DNA of 64,000 nucleotides. Source: Cupriavidus nantongensis. GTDB lineage: Bacteria > Pseudomonadota > Gammaproteobacteria > Burkholderiales > Burkholderiaceae. How positions within the stretch are numbered: the first letter of the stretch is position 1; every line of letters starts with the position of its first letter. This document shows positions 1 to 9,354 of the stretch, piece after piece. The DNA lies in the NCBI RefSeq assembly GCF_001598055.1, contig NZ_CP014844.1, forward strand, positions 434,001 through 498,000, written 5' to 3'. The notes beneath the pieces were generated by a model, which was not told where the DNA came from, searched no databases, and saw nothing but the letters and a program-made list of their open reading frames with translations. The position numbers and the translations under genes are program-made.

Positions 1-303
1 ATGTCGGGCGAAGTCTGGTACACCGTGCGTCCGCACGACATCTTTCCCGAGACCTTCCGCACCTTCCTGCTGGGCGATCCGCGCGTAGGCGCGGCGTTCC
101 TGCGGCACCATGCGGATTTTTTTGACCCTGCCATGTGGCAGAGCCACAAGGACCGGCTGCTGGCCGGACATGTCCATGACTTTTTTGCCTATCACGCTTC
201 AGAGCGATTCATCCACCGCTACGGCGCCGAGCCGTCCGTCGACCAACCCGGCCCACCGCCCCACCCACAGCCCGCTGCCGGCCCTGCAAGGAGAGTCGCA
301 TGA
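1..303 (+). CDS. aceK: Isocitrate dehydrogenase kinase/phosphatase, C-terminal end (partial)
   Basis: This is the last 100 residues of AceK, the cytoplasmic enzyme that phosphorylates and dephosphorylates isocitrate dehydrogenase to switch flux between the TCA cycle and the glyoxylate shunt. The reading frame is open from base 1, so the 5' end lies outside the window and the first ATG is probably internal. Recognition rests on the tail typical of the family: [14 protein letters not shown], then a HADFFDP stretch and [10 protein letters not shown]. After the conserved part there is a short Pro/Ala-rich end. Its stop codon overlaps the start of the carbonic anhydrase gene by 4 bases, so the two are probably co-transcribed. 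The kinase active site is not visible here. Confidence 0.85.
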   Translation: MSGEVWYTVRPHDIFPETFRTFLLGDPRVGAAFLRHHADFFDPAMWQSHKDRLLAGHVHDFFAYHASERFIHRYGAEPSVDQPGPPPHPQPAAGPARRVA

Positions 304-971
304 ATGACGCCATTGCCCAGCTGTTCCGCAACAACCGCGAGTGGGTCGACCGCGTCAATGCGGAAGATCCGGCCTTCTTCACCCGCCTGGCCAACCAGCA
401 GGCGCCGGAGTACCTGTGGATCGGCTGCTCCGATTCGCGCGTGCCGGCCAACCAGATCCTGGGGCTGGCCCCGGGCGAGGTGTTCGTCCACCGCAATATC
501 GCCAACGTGATCGCGCACAGCGACCTGAACGCGCTGTCGGTGATCCAGTTCGCGGTCGAAGTGCTCAAGGTGCGCCATATCACCGTGGTCGGCCACTATG
601 GCTGCGGCGGCGTCAAGGTCGCGCTCAAGCGCGAGCGCATCGGCCTGGCCGACAACTGGCTGCGCCATGTGCGCGACGTGGCCGACAAGCATGAGTCCTA
701 CCTCGGCACCATCCTGCGCGAGGAAGACGCGCATACCAGGCTGTGCGAGCTCAACGTGATCGAGCAGGTCAACAACGTCTGCCAGACCACCGTGATCCAG
801 GACGCCTGGGCCCGCGGCCAGGAGATCACCGTGCACGGCTGGATCTACGGCGTGTCCGACGGCCTGCTGCGCGACCTCGGCATGGCCGCCAGCAACAACG
901 ACGAGCTGCACGAGCAGCTGGCCGCGGCCTACCGCCAGTACGGCGAGCCGCCGCAGGCGTCGATCCGCTGA
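300..971 (+). CDS. can: Beta-class carbonic anhydrase
   Basis: This cytoplasmic zinc enzyme interconverts CO2 and bicarbonate, supplying bicarbonate for carboxylases such as the biotin-dependent carboxylase encoded downstream. The 223-residue length matches the E. coli Can class. The zinc ligands and catalytic dyad of beta-carbonic anhydrases are all visible: Cys43, Asp45 and Arg47 in CSDSR, and His99 and Cys102 in HYGCGG. The ATG overlaps the aceK stop (ATGA), with a GGAGAG ribosome-binding site just upstream inside aceK. The family call is firm. The physiological role as the main housekeeping enzyme is inferred. Confidence 0.95.
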   Translation: MNDAIAQLFRNNREWVDRVNAEDPAFFTRLANQQAPEYLWIGCSDSRVPANQILGLAPGEVFVHRNIANVIAHSDLNALSVIQFAVEVLKVRHITVVGHYGCGGVKVALKRERIGLADNWLRHVRDVADKHESYLGTILREEDAHTRLCELNVIEQVNNVCQTTVIQDAWARGQEITVHGWIYGVSDGLLRDLGMAASNNDELHEQLAAAYRQYGEPPQASIR

Positions 972-1022
972 AGCTTTACCCGACACCACTGAACGCCTAG
1001 CTACCGATCCAGGAGACCCGAC

Positions 1023-2201
1023 ATGGAAGAGATCGTCATCGTTTCAGCCGCCCGCACGCCGATGGCTGCGTTCCAGGGCGAATTCGCCAACGTCACCGCG
1101 CCGCAGCTCGGCGCCGTGGCCATCCGCGCCGCGGTCGAGCGCGGCGGGCTCAAGCCCGAGCAGGTAGAGGAAGTGGTGTTCGGCTGCGTGCTGCCCGCCG
1201 GCCAGGGCCAGGCCCCGGCACGGCAGGCCGCGCTCGGCGCGGGCCTGCCGCTGGGCACGGGCTGCACCACGGTCAACAAGATGTGCGGCTCGGGCATGCG
1301 CGCGGCCATGACCGTCTATGACGGCCTGGTCGCCGGTTCGTTCGACATTGCCGTCGCCGGCGGCATGGAGAGCATGACCAATGCGCCGTACCTGATCCCG
1401 AAGGGCCGCGGCGGCTACCGCATCGGCCACGGCATGATCTACGACCACATGATGCTGGACGGCCTGGAAGACGCATACGACAAGGGCCGCGCCATGGGCA
1501 CCTTCGGCGAGGACTGCGCGGCCAAGTACGGCTTCACGCGCCAGCAGCAGGACGAGTTCGCGATCGAAAGCGTGCGCCGCGCGCAGCAGGCCACCGAGAA
1601 CGGCGACTTCCGCTGGGAGATCGCGCCGGTGACGGTGTCGGGCAAGGGCGGCGACACCGTGATCGACACCGACGAAGGCCCGCGCCGCATCAAGCTCGAC
1701 AAGATCCCGTCGCTCAAGCCGGCGTTTGCCAAGGACGGCACCATCACCGCGGCCTCGTCGTCGTCGATCAACGACGGCGCCGCGGCGCTGGTGATGATGC
1801 GCGCCTCGACCGCGAAGGCGCTGGGCCTGCAGCCGATCGCGCGCATGCTGGGCCACACCACCCATGCGCAGGCACCGGGCTGGTTCACCACCGCGCCGGT
1901 CGAGGCCATCGCCAAGCTGTACCGCAAGCTCGACTGGAACACCGACAGCGTCGACCTGTTCGAGATCAACGAGGCCTTCGCCGTGGTGCCGATGGCGGCG
2001 ATGAACGACCTCAAGATCCCGCGCGACAAGGTCAATATCCACGGCGGCGCCTGCGCGCTGGGCCACCCGATCGGCGCCTCGGGCGCACGCATCATGACCA
2101 CGCTGATCGGCGCGCTGCGCAAGACCGGCGGCAAGCGGGGCGTGGCAAGCCTGTGTATCGGCGGCGGCGAGGCGACGGCGGTGGGGATCGAGATCCTGTA
2201 A
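1023..2201 (+). CDS. Acetyl-CoA C-acetyltransferase (thiolase)
   Basis: The 392-residue protein is a degradative or biosynthetic type thiolase that condenses two acetyl-CoA to acetoacetyl-CoA or cleaves the product. The catalytic triad aligns almost residue for residue with the Zoogloea enzyme: nucleophile Cys88 in NKMCGSG, His348 in GHPIGASG and Cys378 in CIGGGEA. An AGGAG ribosome-binding site precedes the ATG. The position ahead of acyl-CoA dehydrogenase, methylcrotonyl-CoA carboxylase and HMG-CoA lyase genes suggests a role in disposing of acetoacetyl-CoA from leucine or fatty-acid breakdown. Sequence alone does not show whether it also serves polyhydroxybutyrate synthesis. It does not sit with phaC or phaB here, so I do not call it phaA. 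Confidence 0.93.
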   Translation: MEEIVIVSAARTPMAAFQGEFANVTAPQLGAVAIRAAVERGGLKPEQVEEVVFGCVLPAGQGQAPARQAALGAGLPLGTGCTTVNKMCGSGMRAAMTVYDGLVAGSFDIAVAGGMESMTNAPYLIPKGRGGYRIGHGMIYDHMMLDGLEDAYDKGRAMGTFGEDCAAKYGFTRQQQDEFAIESVRRAQQATENGDFRWEIAPVTVSGKGGDTVIDTDEGPRRIKLDKIPSLKPAFAKDGTITAASSSSINDGAAALVMMRASTAKALGLQPIARMLGHTTHAQAPGWFTTAPVEAIAKLYRKLDWNTDSVDLFEINEAFAVVPMAAMNDLKIPRDKVNIHGGACALGHPIGASGARIMTTLIGALRKTGGKRGVASLCIGGGEATAVGIEIL

Positions 2202-2221
2202 CGCGACCCGTTCCCGCTTTG

Positions 2222-2252
2222 TTTGCTCGCCTCTCCCATAAATGGGAGAGGG
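2222..2252. repeat. REP-like palindrome, single copy
   Basis: A 10-bp perfect stem, CCTCTCCCAT with ATGGGAGAGG around a 2-base loop, follows the thiolase stop. It carries the same TTTGCT lead-in as the hairpins near 10173, 10270 and 22632, so it belongs to a dispersed palindrome family rather than being a simple terminator. No T-tract follows. Confidence 0.7.
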
Positions 2253-2280
2253 AAGCGAAACCAGAAAAAGGAGGCCCACC

Positions 2281-2961
2281 TTGCCAACCGCCCTCATCCT
2301 CGGTGCCTCGCGCGGCATCGGCCTTGAATTCGTGCGCCAGTACCGTGCCGACGGCTGGCGCGTCATCGCGGCGGCGCGCACGCCCGAAGGCGTCGGTGCG
2401 CTGGAGGCGCTCGGCGCCGAGGCGCACCAGGCCGACCTGTCCGATGCCGGCGCGGTCGCGGGCCTGGGCTGGAAGCTCGATGGCGAGGCGCTCGACGTGG
2501 CGGTCTACAACGCCGGCGTGATGGGGCCGCGCACCGAGAGCGCGCAGCCGGTCACGCCGCCGGAGTTCGACCGTGTCATGCATGTCAACGTGCTGGGCCC
2601 GATGATGGCGCTGCCGTTGCTGCTGCCCTATGTCGAGGCCGGGCAGTCCGGCCATGGCGGCGTGCTGGCGGTGCTGTCGTCGCGCATGGGCAGCATCGGC
2701 GCGATGGAGCACAGCACCAGCTGGCTGTACCGCGTCAGCAAGGCGGGCGCCAACGCGGCGCTGCGCGCGGTGGCGCTGGATGCGCGCCATGCCACCTGCG
2801 TCGCGCTGCATCCGGGCTGGGTCAAGACCGACATGGGCGGCCAGGAAGCCGACCTGACCGTGCAGCAGAGCGTCAAGGGCATGCGCCAGGTGCTGGCCAG
2901 CGTCAAGCGCCGCGACAACGGCACCTTCCACAACTACGACGGCACGCCCATCCCCTGGTAA
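2281..2961 (+). CDS. Short-chain dehydrogenase/reductase
   Basis: This is a 226-residue Rossmann-fold oxidoreductase of the classical SDR family; its substrate is unknown. The nucleotide-binding motif GASRGIG lies at the N-terminus, YNAG is in the middle, and the catalytic YxxxK is seen as YRVSK. I chose the TTG at 2281 because an AAGGAGG ribosome-binding site sits 6 bases upstream and the protein then begins right at the first beta strand. The upstream in-frame ATG at 2242 would lie within the REP hairpin and translate the ribosome-binding site. Location between a thiolase and an acyl-CoA dehydrogenase hints at an acyl-CoA or ketone substrate, but this is only context. Related C-factor-like SDRs are poorly characterised. 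Confidence 0.88.
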   Translation: MPTALILGASRGIGLEFVRQYRADGWRVIAAARTPEGVGALEALGAEAHQADLSDAGAVAGLGWKLDGEALDVAVYNAGVMGPRTESAQPVTPPEFDRVMHVNVLGPMMALPLLLPYVEAGQSGHGGVLAVLSSRMGSIGAMEHSTSWLYRVSKAGANAALRAVALDARHATCVALHPGWVKTDMGGQEADLTVQQSVKGMRQVLASVKRRDNGTFHNYDGTPIPW

Positions 2962-2993
2962 GGGCGCCCGCGCACTTCTATCACCGAACCGAC

Positions 2994-4124
2994 ATGCTGC
3001 TGACCCCCGAACAGGAAATGATCCGCGACGCCGTGCGCCAGTTCGCGCAGGAAGTGATCGCGCCGCAGGCCGCGCAGTGGGACCGCGACAAGACCTTCCC
3101 CAAGGATGTGCATCGCGAGCTGGCGGCGCTGGGCGCGTATGGCGTGGCGGTGCCGGAGCAGTATGGCGGCGCCGGCCTCGATTACCTGTCGCTGGCGCTG
3201 ATCCTGGAAGAGATTGCGGCCGGCGACGGCGGCACTTCCACCGTCATCAGCGTCAACAACTGCCCGGTGTGCAGCATGCTGATGTCGTTCGCGAGCGAGG
3301 CGCAGAAGCAGCAGTGGCTGGTGCCGCTGGCGCGCGGCGAGATGCTGGGCGCGTTCTGCCTGACCGAGCCGCACGTCGGTTCCGATGCCTCGGCGCTGCG
3401 CACCACGGCGGTCCGCGACGGCGACCATTACGTGCTCAACGGCGTCAAGCAGTTCATCACCAGCGGGCAGAACGCCGACGTCGCGATCGTGCTGGCGGTA
3501 ACCGACAAGGCCGCCGGCAAGCGCGGCATCAGCGCCTTCATCGTGCCGACCTCGACCCCGGGCTACGTGGTGGCGCGGCTCGAGGACAAGCTCGGCCAGC
3601 ATTCGTCGGACACCGCGCAGATCCTGTTCGAGGACTGCCGCGTGCCGGCCGCCAACCTGCTCGGCGACGAGGGCGGCGGCTACAAGATGGCGCTGTCGGG
3701 GCTGGAGGGAGGCCGCATCGGCATTGCCTCGCAGAGCATCGGCATGGCGCGCGCCGCGTTTGAAGCGGCGCTTGCGTATGCGAAGGAACGCGAGAGTTTC
3801 GGCCAGCCGCTGTTCCAGCACCAGGCGGTGCAGTTCCGCCTGGCCGAGATGGCCACGCGCATCGACGTCGCGCGCCAGATGGTGTGGCACGCCGCCGCGC
3901 TGCGCGATGCCGGGCGCCCGTGCCTGAAGGAGGCGGCGATGGCCAAGCTGTTCGCCAGCGAGATGGCCGAGCGCGTCTGTTCCGATGCGATCCAGGTGTT
4001 CGGCGGCTACGGCTACGTCAGCGACTTCCCGGTCGAGCGCATCTACCGCGACGTGCGCGTGTGCCAGATCTACGAGGGCACCAGCGACATCCAGAAGATC
4101 CTGATCGCGCGCGCGCTGGCCTAG
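2994..4124 (+). CDS. Acyl-CoA dehydrogenase (short-chain type)
   Basis: This 376-residue FAD flavoprotein introduces the alpha-beta double bond into an acyl-CoA and passes electrons to ETF. Family landmarks are the N-terminal helical domain, [13 protein letters not shown] in the middle and the C-terminal VFGGYGYV followed by [10 protein letters not shown]. The catalytic base is Glu361 in that last motif, the arrangement of short-chain, medium-chain and butyryl-CoA dehydrogenases. Isovaleryl-CoA dehydrogenase instead places its base on an earlier helix and has a non-Glu residue here. Despite the leucine-degradation neighbours I therefore do not call it liuA. A butyryl- or 2-methyl-branched acyl-CoA substrate is likely but unproven. 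The gene starts 32 bases after the SDR and is probably in the same operon. Confidence 0.92.
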   Translation: MLLTPEQEMIRDAVRQFAQEVIAPQAAQWDRDKTFPKDVHRELAALGAYGVAVPEQYGGAGLDYLSLALILEEIAAGDGGTSTVISVNNCPVCSMLMSFASEAQKQQWLVPLARGEMLGAFCLTEPHVGSDASALRTTAVRDGDHYVLNGVKQFITSGQNADVAIVLAVTDKAAGKRGISAFIVPTSTPGYVVARLEDKLGQHSSDTAQILFEDCRVPAANLLGDEGGGYKMALSGLEGGRIGIASQSIGMARAAFEAALAYAKERESFGQPLFQHQAVQFRLAEMATRIDVARQMVWHAAALRDAGRPCLKEAAMAKLFASEMAERVCSDAIQVFGGYGYVSDFPVERIYRDVRVCQIYEGTSDIQKILIARALA

Positions 4125-4234
4125 CGCCGCCATTTGCGCGTACGATGAGCGGGCGTGCCGCGCCGGCGTCACGTCTTTGTGCAACCCACGTCTTCCGCAA
4201 CCGGACCTGCAACCACAAGAATAGGGCCCCCGAC

Positions 4235-4891
4235 ATGACCGCAGCGATCGACTTCTACTTCGATTTCTCTTCGCCGTACGGCTATTTCGCCAGCACCCGT
4301 ATCGACGACCTGGCGCAGAAGTACGGGCGCAACGTCGCCTGGCATCCGATCCTGCTGGGGGTGGTGTTCAAGACCACCGGCGCGTCGCCGCTGCCGCAGC
4401 TGCCGCTCAAGGGCGACTACAGCTGGCGCGACTTCGAGCGCACCGCGCGCTTCCACGGCATCGAATACAAGCGCCCCACGCATTTCCCGCTGCCGACCAC
4501 GCATGCCGCGCGCGCCATGCTGTGGCTGCAGAACCATCACGGCGACGACCTGGCCGCGGCCTTCGCCCGCTCGGTGTATCGCGCGCTGTTCGTCGACGAC
4601 ATCAACATTGCCGAACCGGCCGAGATCATGAAGCTGGCCGAGCCGCTGGGCGTGGACGTGCAGGCGCTCGACGCCGGAGCCACCAGCTACCAGATCAAGG
4701 ACCAGCTCAAGGCCGAGATCGAGGTGGCGATGGCCAAGGGCGTGTTCGGCTCGCCCTTCGTCATCGTCGACGGCGAGCCGTTCTGGGGCTTCGACCGCTT
4801 CGACCAGATCGAGGCCCACCTGAAGAGCCGCCGCCAGACCGAACTCAGGGCCGTGCCAAACCCCGACACCAAGGAAAAGAAACCCGCATGA
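4235..4891 (+). CDS. 2-hydroxychromene-2-carboxylate isomerase family (DsbA-like, GST kappa-like)
   Basis: A 218-residue thioredoxin-fold protein of the HCCA isomerase/kappa-GST family. Characterised members isomerise 2-hydroxychromene-2-carboxylate with glutathione during naphthalene catabolism. The N-terminal DFYFDFSSPYGYF carries the serine that replaces the redox cysteine (Ser12), and the cis-proline loop region appears as GVFGSPFVIVDGEPFWG. No aromatic-catabolic genes are nearby, so the real substrate is unknown and a general glutathione-dependent detoxification role is equally likely. The ATG at 4235 was chosen because the upstream in-frame region overlaps the preceding gene in another frame. 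The stop overlaps the next start by 4 bases. Confidence 0.85.
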   Translation: MTAAIDFYFDFSSPYGYFASTRIDDLAQKYGRNVAWHPILLGVVFKTTGASPLPQLPLKGDYSWRDFERTARFHGIEYKRPTHFPLPTTHAARAMLWLQNHHGDDLAAAFARSVYRALFVDDINIAEPAEIMKLAEPLGVDVQALDAGATSYQIKDQLKAEIEVAMAKGVFGSPFVIVDGEPFWGFDRFDQIEAHLKSRRQTELRAVPNPDTKEKKPA

Positions 4892-5574
4892 CTGCAGCAA
4901 CCCCTGGCCATTCCGGCCGCTTCGATTGTGTGATCTTCGATTGCGACGGCGTGCTCGTCGACAGCGAGCCCATCGTCAACCGCGTGCTCAACCAGATGCT
5001 GAACGAGCTCGGCATCGAGATCTCGCTGGAAGACTCGACGCGCCTGTTCCTGGGCCGCGCGGTGCGCGAAGAACTGGACATGATCGAACGCATGCGCGGC
5101 GCGCCGCTGCCCGAGAACTGGCTGTCGACGTGGCTGGCGCGCCGCAATGCGGTGCTGGAAGAAGAGGTCGCGGCGGTGGCGCATGTGCGCGACGCCATCC
5201 GCGCGGTCGCCGCCACCGGCATGCCGGTGTGCGTGGCGTCGGGCGCGGACCGTGTCAAGGTCAAGCTGCAGCTGACCAAGACCGGGCTGGTCGAGCTGTT
5301 CCAGCAGGATGAACGCGAACATATCTTCTCGGCCACCGAAGTGGCGCGCAGCAAGCCGGCGCCGGACGTGTACCTGCTGGCCGCGCGCACCATGGGCGTC
5401 GAGCCCGCGCGCTGCGCCGTGGTCGAAGACAGCCCGACCGGCGTGACCGCGGGCGTGGCGGCCGGCATGACGGTGTTCGGCTACGCCGCGCGCAACGATG
5501 CCGCGCAGCTGCGCGAGGCCGGTGCGCGCATCATCTTCACCGATATGCGCGAGCTGCCGGAGCTGGTGGGATGA
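4888..5574 (+). CDS. HAD-superfamily hydrolase (beta-phosphoglucomutase/GPH-like)
   Basis: A 228-residue phosphatase of HAD subfamily IA. Motif I is FDCDGVLVDSEP with the nucleophile and acid aspartates, motif II is VASGA, the motif III lysine lies in RSKPAPDVY, and motif IV is VVEDSPTGVTAG. The SKPAPDVY block and small helical cap resemble phosphoglycolate phosphatase, beta-phosphoglucomutase and YieH-type sugar-phosphate phosphatases, so the substrate cannot be fixed. The gene overlaps both its neighbours by 4 bases (4888-4891 and 5571-5574), implying translational coupling in a run of four small cytoplasmic enzymes. Confidence 0.88.
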   Translation: MTAATPGHSGRFDCVIFDCDGVLVDSEPIVNRVLNQMLNELGIEISLEDSTRLFLGRAVREELDMIERMRGAPLPENWLSTWLARRNAVLEEEVAAVAHVRDAIRAVAATGMPVCVASGADRVKVKLQLTKTGLVELFQQDEREHIFSATEVARSKPAPDVYLLAARTMGVEPARCAVVEDSPTGVTAGVAAGMTVFGYAARNDAAQLREAGARIIFTDMRELPELVG

Positions 5575-6020
5575 CGGGCGCAAGGGCGGCCAAGGCCCCG
5601 CAGCGCCTGCCCAAGGCCGGCCCGGTGCCGTGCCCTTGCGGCAGCGCTGACTATGACGCCTGCTGCGGCCGCTTTCACCGCGGCGAGGCGCTGCCGCCCA
5701 ATGCCGAGGCGCTGATGCGCTCGCGCTACAGCGCCTATGTGCTGAACGACATCGACTGGCTGCGCCAGACCTGGCATGCGTCCACCTGCCCGGCCGACCT
5801 GGTACCCGACACCGCAACGCGCTGGCTCGGCCTGGCGGTCAAGGCGCATGCACAGCAGGACGACACGCATGCCGAAGTGGAATTCGTGGCGCGCTACAAG
5901 GTAGGCGGGCGCGCCTGGCGGCTGCATGAGCGCAGCCGCTTTGTCTGCGAGGCGCGCGCCCCGGGCGAGGCGCCGCGCTGGCTTTATGTGGATGGCGACA
6001 TCATCGGGGAGACACCATGA
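5571..6020 (+). CDS. YchJ-like SEC-C motif protein (UPF0225)
   Basis: This 149-residue protein has an N-terminal SEC-C zinc-binding motif, CPCGSADYDACCGRFH, followed by MRSRYSAYVLND and an NTF2-like fold typical of the YchJ/UPF0225 family. The biochemical function of the family is not established; the metal motif resembles that at the end of SecA. It is embedded by 4-base overlaps between a HAD phosphatase and a GST, which argues for co-translation with them but does not reveal a role. Length agrees with the family (about 130-160 residues). Confidence 0.88.
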   Translation: MTGARAAKAPQRLPKAGPVPCPCGSADYDACCGRFHRGEALPPNAEALMRSRYSAYVLNDIDWLRQTWHASTCPADLVPDTATRWLGLAVKAHAQQDDTHAEVEFVARYKVGGRAWRLHERSRFVCEARAPGEAPRWLYVDGDIIGETP

Positions 6021-6694
6021 GCACCGACAAGCAGAACGAGCCCGAGTACCTGCTGTATTGCTTTGCCCAGTCCGGCAACGCCTACAAGGTGGCGCAGCTG
6101 CTGGAAACCGTCGGCGTGCAGCGCGGCCAGCAGTTGTGGCGGGCCCGCTTTGTCGATTTCTTCAACGGCGAGACCCGCACCCCGGAATACCGCGCGATCA
6201 ACGTGATGGGCGAGGTGCCGGTGCTGGAGTTCGGCGGCCAGCGCCTGTCGCAGTCCGGCGCCATCCTCGAGACGCTGGCCGCGCGCCTGGATGCGTACGG
6301 CCCGCGCAACGAAGCCGAGCGCGCCGAGGTGCTGCGCTGGCTGCTGTTCGACAACCACAAGTTCACCTCGTACACCGCCACCTACCGCTTCATGCGCACC
6401 TTCGCCAGGTCGCCCGATCCGGCCGTGCTGGAGTTCTTCCGCGCGCGCTGCGAAGGTGCGTGGAACGTGCTCAACGCACACCTGGCCGGACGCGACTTCG
6501 TGCTGGGCGAGCGCGCCACCATCGCCGACTTCTCGCTGGCGGGCTACGTCTTCTTCGATGACGAGATCGGCGTGCACTGGCGCAAGGAATATCCGCATAT
6601 CCACGCGTGGACCGAGCGCTTCCGCGCCTTGCCGGGCTGGAAGCATCCCTACGAGCTGATGCCCGGGCATCCGTTGCCGAAGGCAGCCGGCTGA
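6017..6694 (+). CDS. Glutathione S-transferase family protein
   Basis: A 225-residue cytosolic GST-fold protein. The N-terminal thioredoxin-like half includes [15 protein letters not shown] and the cis-proline region [19 protein letters not shown], where the Gln-Ser pair contacts the gamma-glutamyl group of glutathione. The helical C-terminal half includes [17 protein letters not shown], the capping box of the family. Its class and electrophilic substrate are unknown. Start ATGA overlaps the YchJ-like gene, and a 64-base gap then separates it from the carboxylase beta gene. Confidence 0.88.
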   Translation: MSTDKQNEPEYLLYCFAQSGNAYKVAQLLETVGVQRGQQLWRARFVDFFNGETRTPEYRAINVMGEVPVLEFGGQRLSQSGAILETLAARLDAYGPRNEAERAEVLRWLLFDNHKFTSYTATYRFMRTFARSPDPAVLEFFRARCEGAWNVLNAHLAGRDFVLGERATIADFSLAGYVFFDDEIGVHWRKEYPHIHAWTERFRALPGWKHPYELMPGHPLPKAAG

Positions 6695-6758
6695 GTCCGG
6701 CCGCCACGGCACGGCATCAGGCGGCCCCCAACCTTATCTGCCAGCAAGAGACTCCCAG

Positions 6759-8366
6759 ATGCCCACGCTCGAAACCAGACTGAACGCCCGCTCCGAATCC
6801 TTCAAGGCCAATGCCGAGGCCATGCGCGCGCTGGTGGCCGACCTGAAGGCCAAGATCGCCAGACTGGCCGAAGGCGGCGGCGCCGACGCGCGCGCCAAGC
6901 ATTTGTCGCGCGGCAAGCTGCTGCCGCGCGAGCGCGTGCAGCAGCTGCTCGATCCCGGCACGCCGTTCCTGGAGCTGTCGCAGCTGGCCGCGTACGGCAT
7001 GTACGACGATGCCGCGCCCGGCGCCGGCATCATCACCGGCATCGGCCGCGTCGCCGGGCAGGAATGCGTGATCGTCTGCAACGACGCCACCGTCAAGGGC
7101 GGCACGTATTACCCGATGACGGTCAAGAAGCATGTGCGCGCGCAGGAGATCGCCGAGGAGAACCACCTGCCGTGCATCTACCTGGTCGACTCGGGCGGCG
7201 CCAACCTGCCCAACCAGGACGAGGTCTTCCCCGACCGCGACCACTTCGGCCGCATCTTCTACAACCAGGCCAACCTGTCCAAGCGCGGCATCCCGCAGAT
7301 CGCGGTGGTGATGGGCTCGTGCACCGCGGGCGGCGCCTACGTGCCGGCGATGAGCGACGAGTCGATCATCGTCAAGAACCAGGGCACCATCTTCCTGGGC
7401 GGCCCGCCGCTGGTGAAGGCCGCCACCGGCGAGGAAGTCAGCGCGGAAGACCTGGGCGGCGCCGATGTGCATACGCGCCTGTCCGGCGTGGCCGACTACT
7501 TCGCGCAGAACGACCACCATGCGCTGAGCCTGGCGCGCAATATCGTGCAGCACCTGAACCGGCGCAAGCCGGACCAGATCCGGCTGCACGAGCCGGTCGA
7601 GCCGCTGTACCCGGTGGAAGAACTGTATGGCGTGATCCCGACCGACACGCGCAAGCCGTACGACGTGCGCGAGGTCATCGCACGCCTGGTCGACGGCTCC
7701 GAGTTCGACGAGTTCAAGGCGCGCTACGGCACCACGCTGGTCTGCGGCTTCGCGCGCATCTGGGGCTATCCGGTCGGCATCGTCGCCAACAACGGCATCC
7801 TGTTCTCGGAGTCGGCGCTGAAGGGCGCGCACTTTATCGAGCTGTGCTGCCAGCGCAAGATCCCGCTGGTGTTCCTGCAGAACATCACCGGCTTCATGGT
7901 CGGGCGCAAGTACGAGAACGAGGGCATCGCGCGCAACGGCGCCAAGATGGTGACGGCGGTGGCGACCGCGCAGGTGCCGAAGTTCACGGTGATCATCGGC
8001 GGCTCGTTCGGCGCGGGCAACTACGGCATGTGCGGGCGCGCGTATTCGCCGCGCTTCCTGTGGATGTGGCCGAACGCGCGCATCTCGGTGATGGGCGGCG
8101 AGCAGGCCGCGAGCGTGCTGGCGACGGTGCGCCGCGATGGCATCGAAGCGAAGGGCGGCCAGTGGAGCGCGCAGGAAGAGGATGCCTTCAAGCAGCCGAT
8201 CCGCGACCAGTACGAGCACCAGGGCCACCCGTACTACGCCAGCGCGCGGCTGTGGGACGACGGCGTGATCGACCCCGCGCAGACGCGCACGGTGCTGGGG
8301 CTGGGCCTGTCGGCCAGCCTCAACGCGCCGATCGACGAGATGAAGTTCGGCGTGTTCCGCATGTAA
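6759..8366 (+). CDS. liuB: Methylcrotonyl-CoA carboxylase beta (carboxyltransferase) subunit
   Basis: The 535-residue subunit transfers CO2 from carboxybiotin to 3-methylcrotonyl-CoA, giving 3-methylglutaconyl-CoA in leucine and isovalerate degradation. It has two crotonase-like carboxyltransferase domains. The stretch [20 protein letters not shown] is characteristic of MCC beta as opposed to propionyl-CoA carboxylase beta, and oxyanion-type glycines appear in [13 protein letters not shown] and [15 protein letters not shown]. The partner biotin subunit is encoded at 15066, separated by four biotin-biosynthesis genes. The enzyme is a cytoplasmic alpha6beta6 complex in characterised bacteria. 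The 3-methylcrotonyl over geranyl-CoA preference is inferred from the neighbouring HMG-CoA lyase gene. Confidence 0.93.
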   Translation: MPTLETRLNARSESFKANAEAMRALVADLKAKIARLAEGGGADARAKHLSRGKLLPRERVQQLLDPGTPFLELSQLAAYGMYDDAAPGAGIITGIGRVAGQECVIVCNDATVKGGTYYPMTVKKHVRAQEIAEENHLPCIYLVDSGGANLPNQDEVFPDRDHFGRIFYNQANLSKRGIPQIAVVMGSCTAGGAYVPAMSDESIIVKNQGTIFLGGPPLVKAATGEEVSAEDLGGADVHTRLSGVADYFAQNDHHALSLARNIVQHLNRRKPDQIRLHEPVEPLYPVEELYGVIPTDTRKPYDVREVIARLVDGSEFDEFKARYGTTLVCGFARIWGYPVGIVANNGILFSESALKGAHFIELCCQRKIPLVFLQNITGFMVGRKYENEGIARNGAKMVTAVATAQVPKFTVIIGGSFGAGNYGMCGRAYSPRFLWMWPNARISVMGGEQAASVLATVRRDGIEAKGGQWSAQEEDAFKQPIRDQYEHQGHPYYASARLWDDGVIDPAQTRTVLGLGLSASLNAPIDEMKFGVFRM

Positions 8367-8406
8367 GCATGTCAATCTGCGCCGACCTGATACTGCCTGA
8401 CCGCTG

Positions 8407-9303
8407 ATGCGCCGCACCGCCCGCCTGATTCGCCGCCTTGCCCTGGCCACGGTGCTTGCCGTGCTGGCACCGCTGTGCGGCCATGCGCAGATGGCGGACG
8501 GCAACGGCCAGTCGGCCGCGCGCGTGCGCTTCCAGGAGCAGGTGGTGATGCTGCCCAAGGCCGCGATCCCGTCGCGCATCGACCTGGAGGCGACGGTGTT
8601 CAAGCCGGCCGGCGCCGGGCCGTTCCCGCTGGTGGTGATCAACCACGGCAAGGCGCCGGGCCGGCCAGGCATGCAGGGCCGTGCGCGCTTTCCGGCGCAG
8701 AGCGTGGAGTTCCTGCGCCGCGGCTACGTGGTGGTGCTGCCGATGCGGCAGGGCTTCGCGCGCTCGGGCGGCGCCTATATCGGCGGCAGCTGCGACATCG
8801 AGACCAACGGCATGATGCAGGCCGATGACGTCGTCGCCACGCTCGACTACATGGCCACGCAGCCCTATGTCGACATGGACCGCATCGTCGTGATCGGCCA
8901 GTCGCACGGCGGGCTGACCACCATGGCGTTCAGCACCATCTCCTATCCCGGCGTGCGCGGCGTGGTCAACTTTGCCGGCGGGCTGCGCAACCTGAACTGC
9001 CCCGACTGGGAGGAGCGCCTGGTCGATGCCTTCGCCGCCTACGGCAGCGTGGCGCGCTACCCCTCGCTGTGGTTCTATGGCGAGAACGACAGCTACTGGC
9101 CGGTGCCGTTGCCCGGCCGCATGTTCAACGCCTTCAAGGCGCGCGCCAGCGGGCCGGCGGCGCAGGCCCGGCTGGTCGACGTGGGCGAGTTCGGCGCCGA
9201 CTCGCACCGCCTGTTCAGCGCGCGCGAAGGCATTCCGGTGTGGCTGCCGGAGGTGGGCGAGTTCTTCCGCTCGCTGGGGCTGCCCTTCGATCCGGGCACC
9301 TGA
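8407..9303 (+). CDS. Exported dienelactone-hydrolase-like alpha/beta hydrolase
   Basis: A 298-residue alpha/beta-hydrolase with an apparent Sec signal peptide (twin basic start, hydrophobic LALATVLAVLAPL, cleavage near GHAQ, residue 28). The predicted catalytic triad is Ser166 in GQSHGG, Asp228 in YGENDSYWP and His267 in GADSHRLF. It resembles dienelactone-hydrolase-type and dipeptidyl-esterase-type periplasmic hydrolases; no substrate can be assigned. Its presence between liuB and the hydratase gene, with a 40-base gap on the 5' side, suggests co-transcription, although an exported hydrolase has no obvious step in cytoplasmic leucine breakdown. Confidence 0.82.
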   Translation: MRRTARLIRRLALATVLAVLAPLCGHAQMADGNGQSAARVRFQEQVVMLPKAAIPSRIDLEATVFKPAGAGPFPLVVINHGKAPGRPGMQGRARFPAQSVEFLRRGYVVVLPMRQGFARSGGAYIGGSCDIETNGMMQADDVVATLDYMATQPYVDMDRIVVIGQSHGGLTTMAFSTISYPGVRGVVNFAGGLRNLNCPDWEERLVDAFAAYGSVARYPSLWFYGENDSYWPVPLPGRMFNAFKARASGPAAQARLVDVGEFGADSHRLFSAREGIPVWLPEVGEFFRSLGLPFDPGT

Positions 9304-9354
9304 ACCGCATCATCCTATCCCTTATTTCCGCCATATCCGCCAACGGAGCGAACC

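Noticed and set aside
1023..2201. Naming the thiolase phaA
   Set aside because: The sequence is a generic thiolase, and the expected phaC/phaB neighbours are absent.
2994..4124. Naming the acyl-CoA dehydrogenase liuA (isovaleryl-CoA dehydrogenase)
   Set aside because: The catalytic Glu lies in the C-terminal YEGTS motif, which isovaleryl-CoA dehydrogenases lack.
4889..6694. Alternative frames inside the HAD/YchJ/GST run
   Set aside because: The genes overlap by 4 bases with clear motifs in one frame each; other frames show only Arg/Ala-rich shadows.
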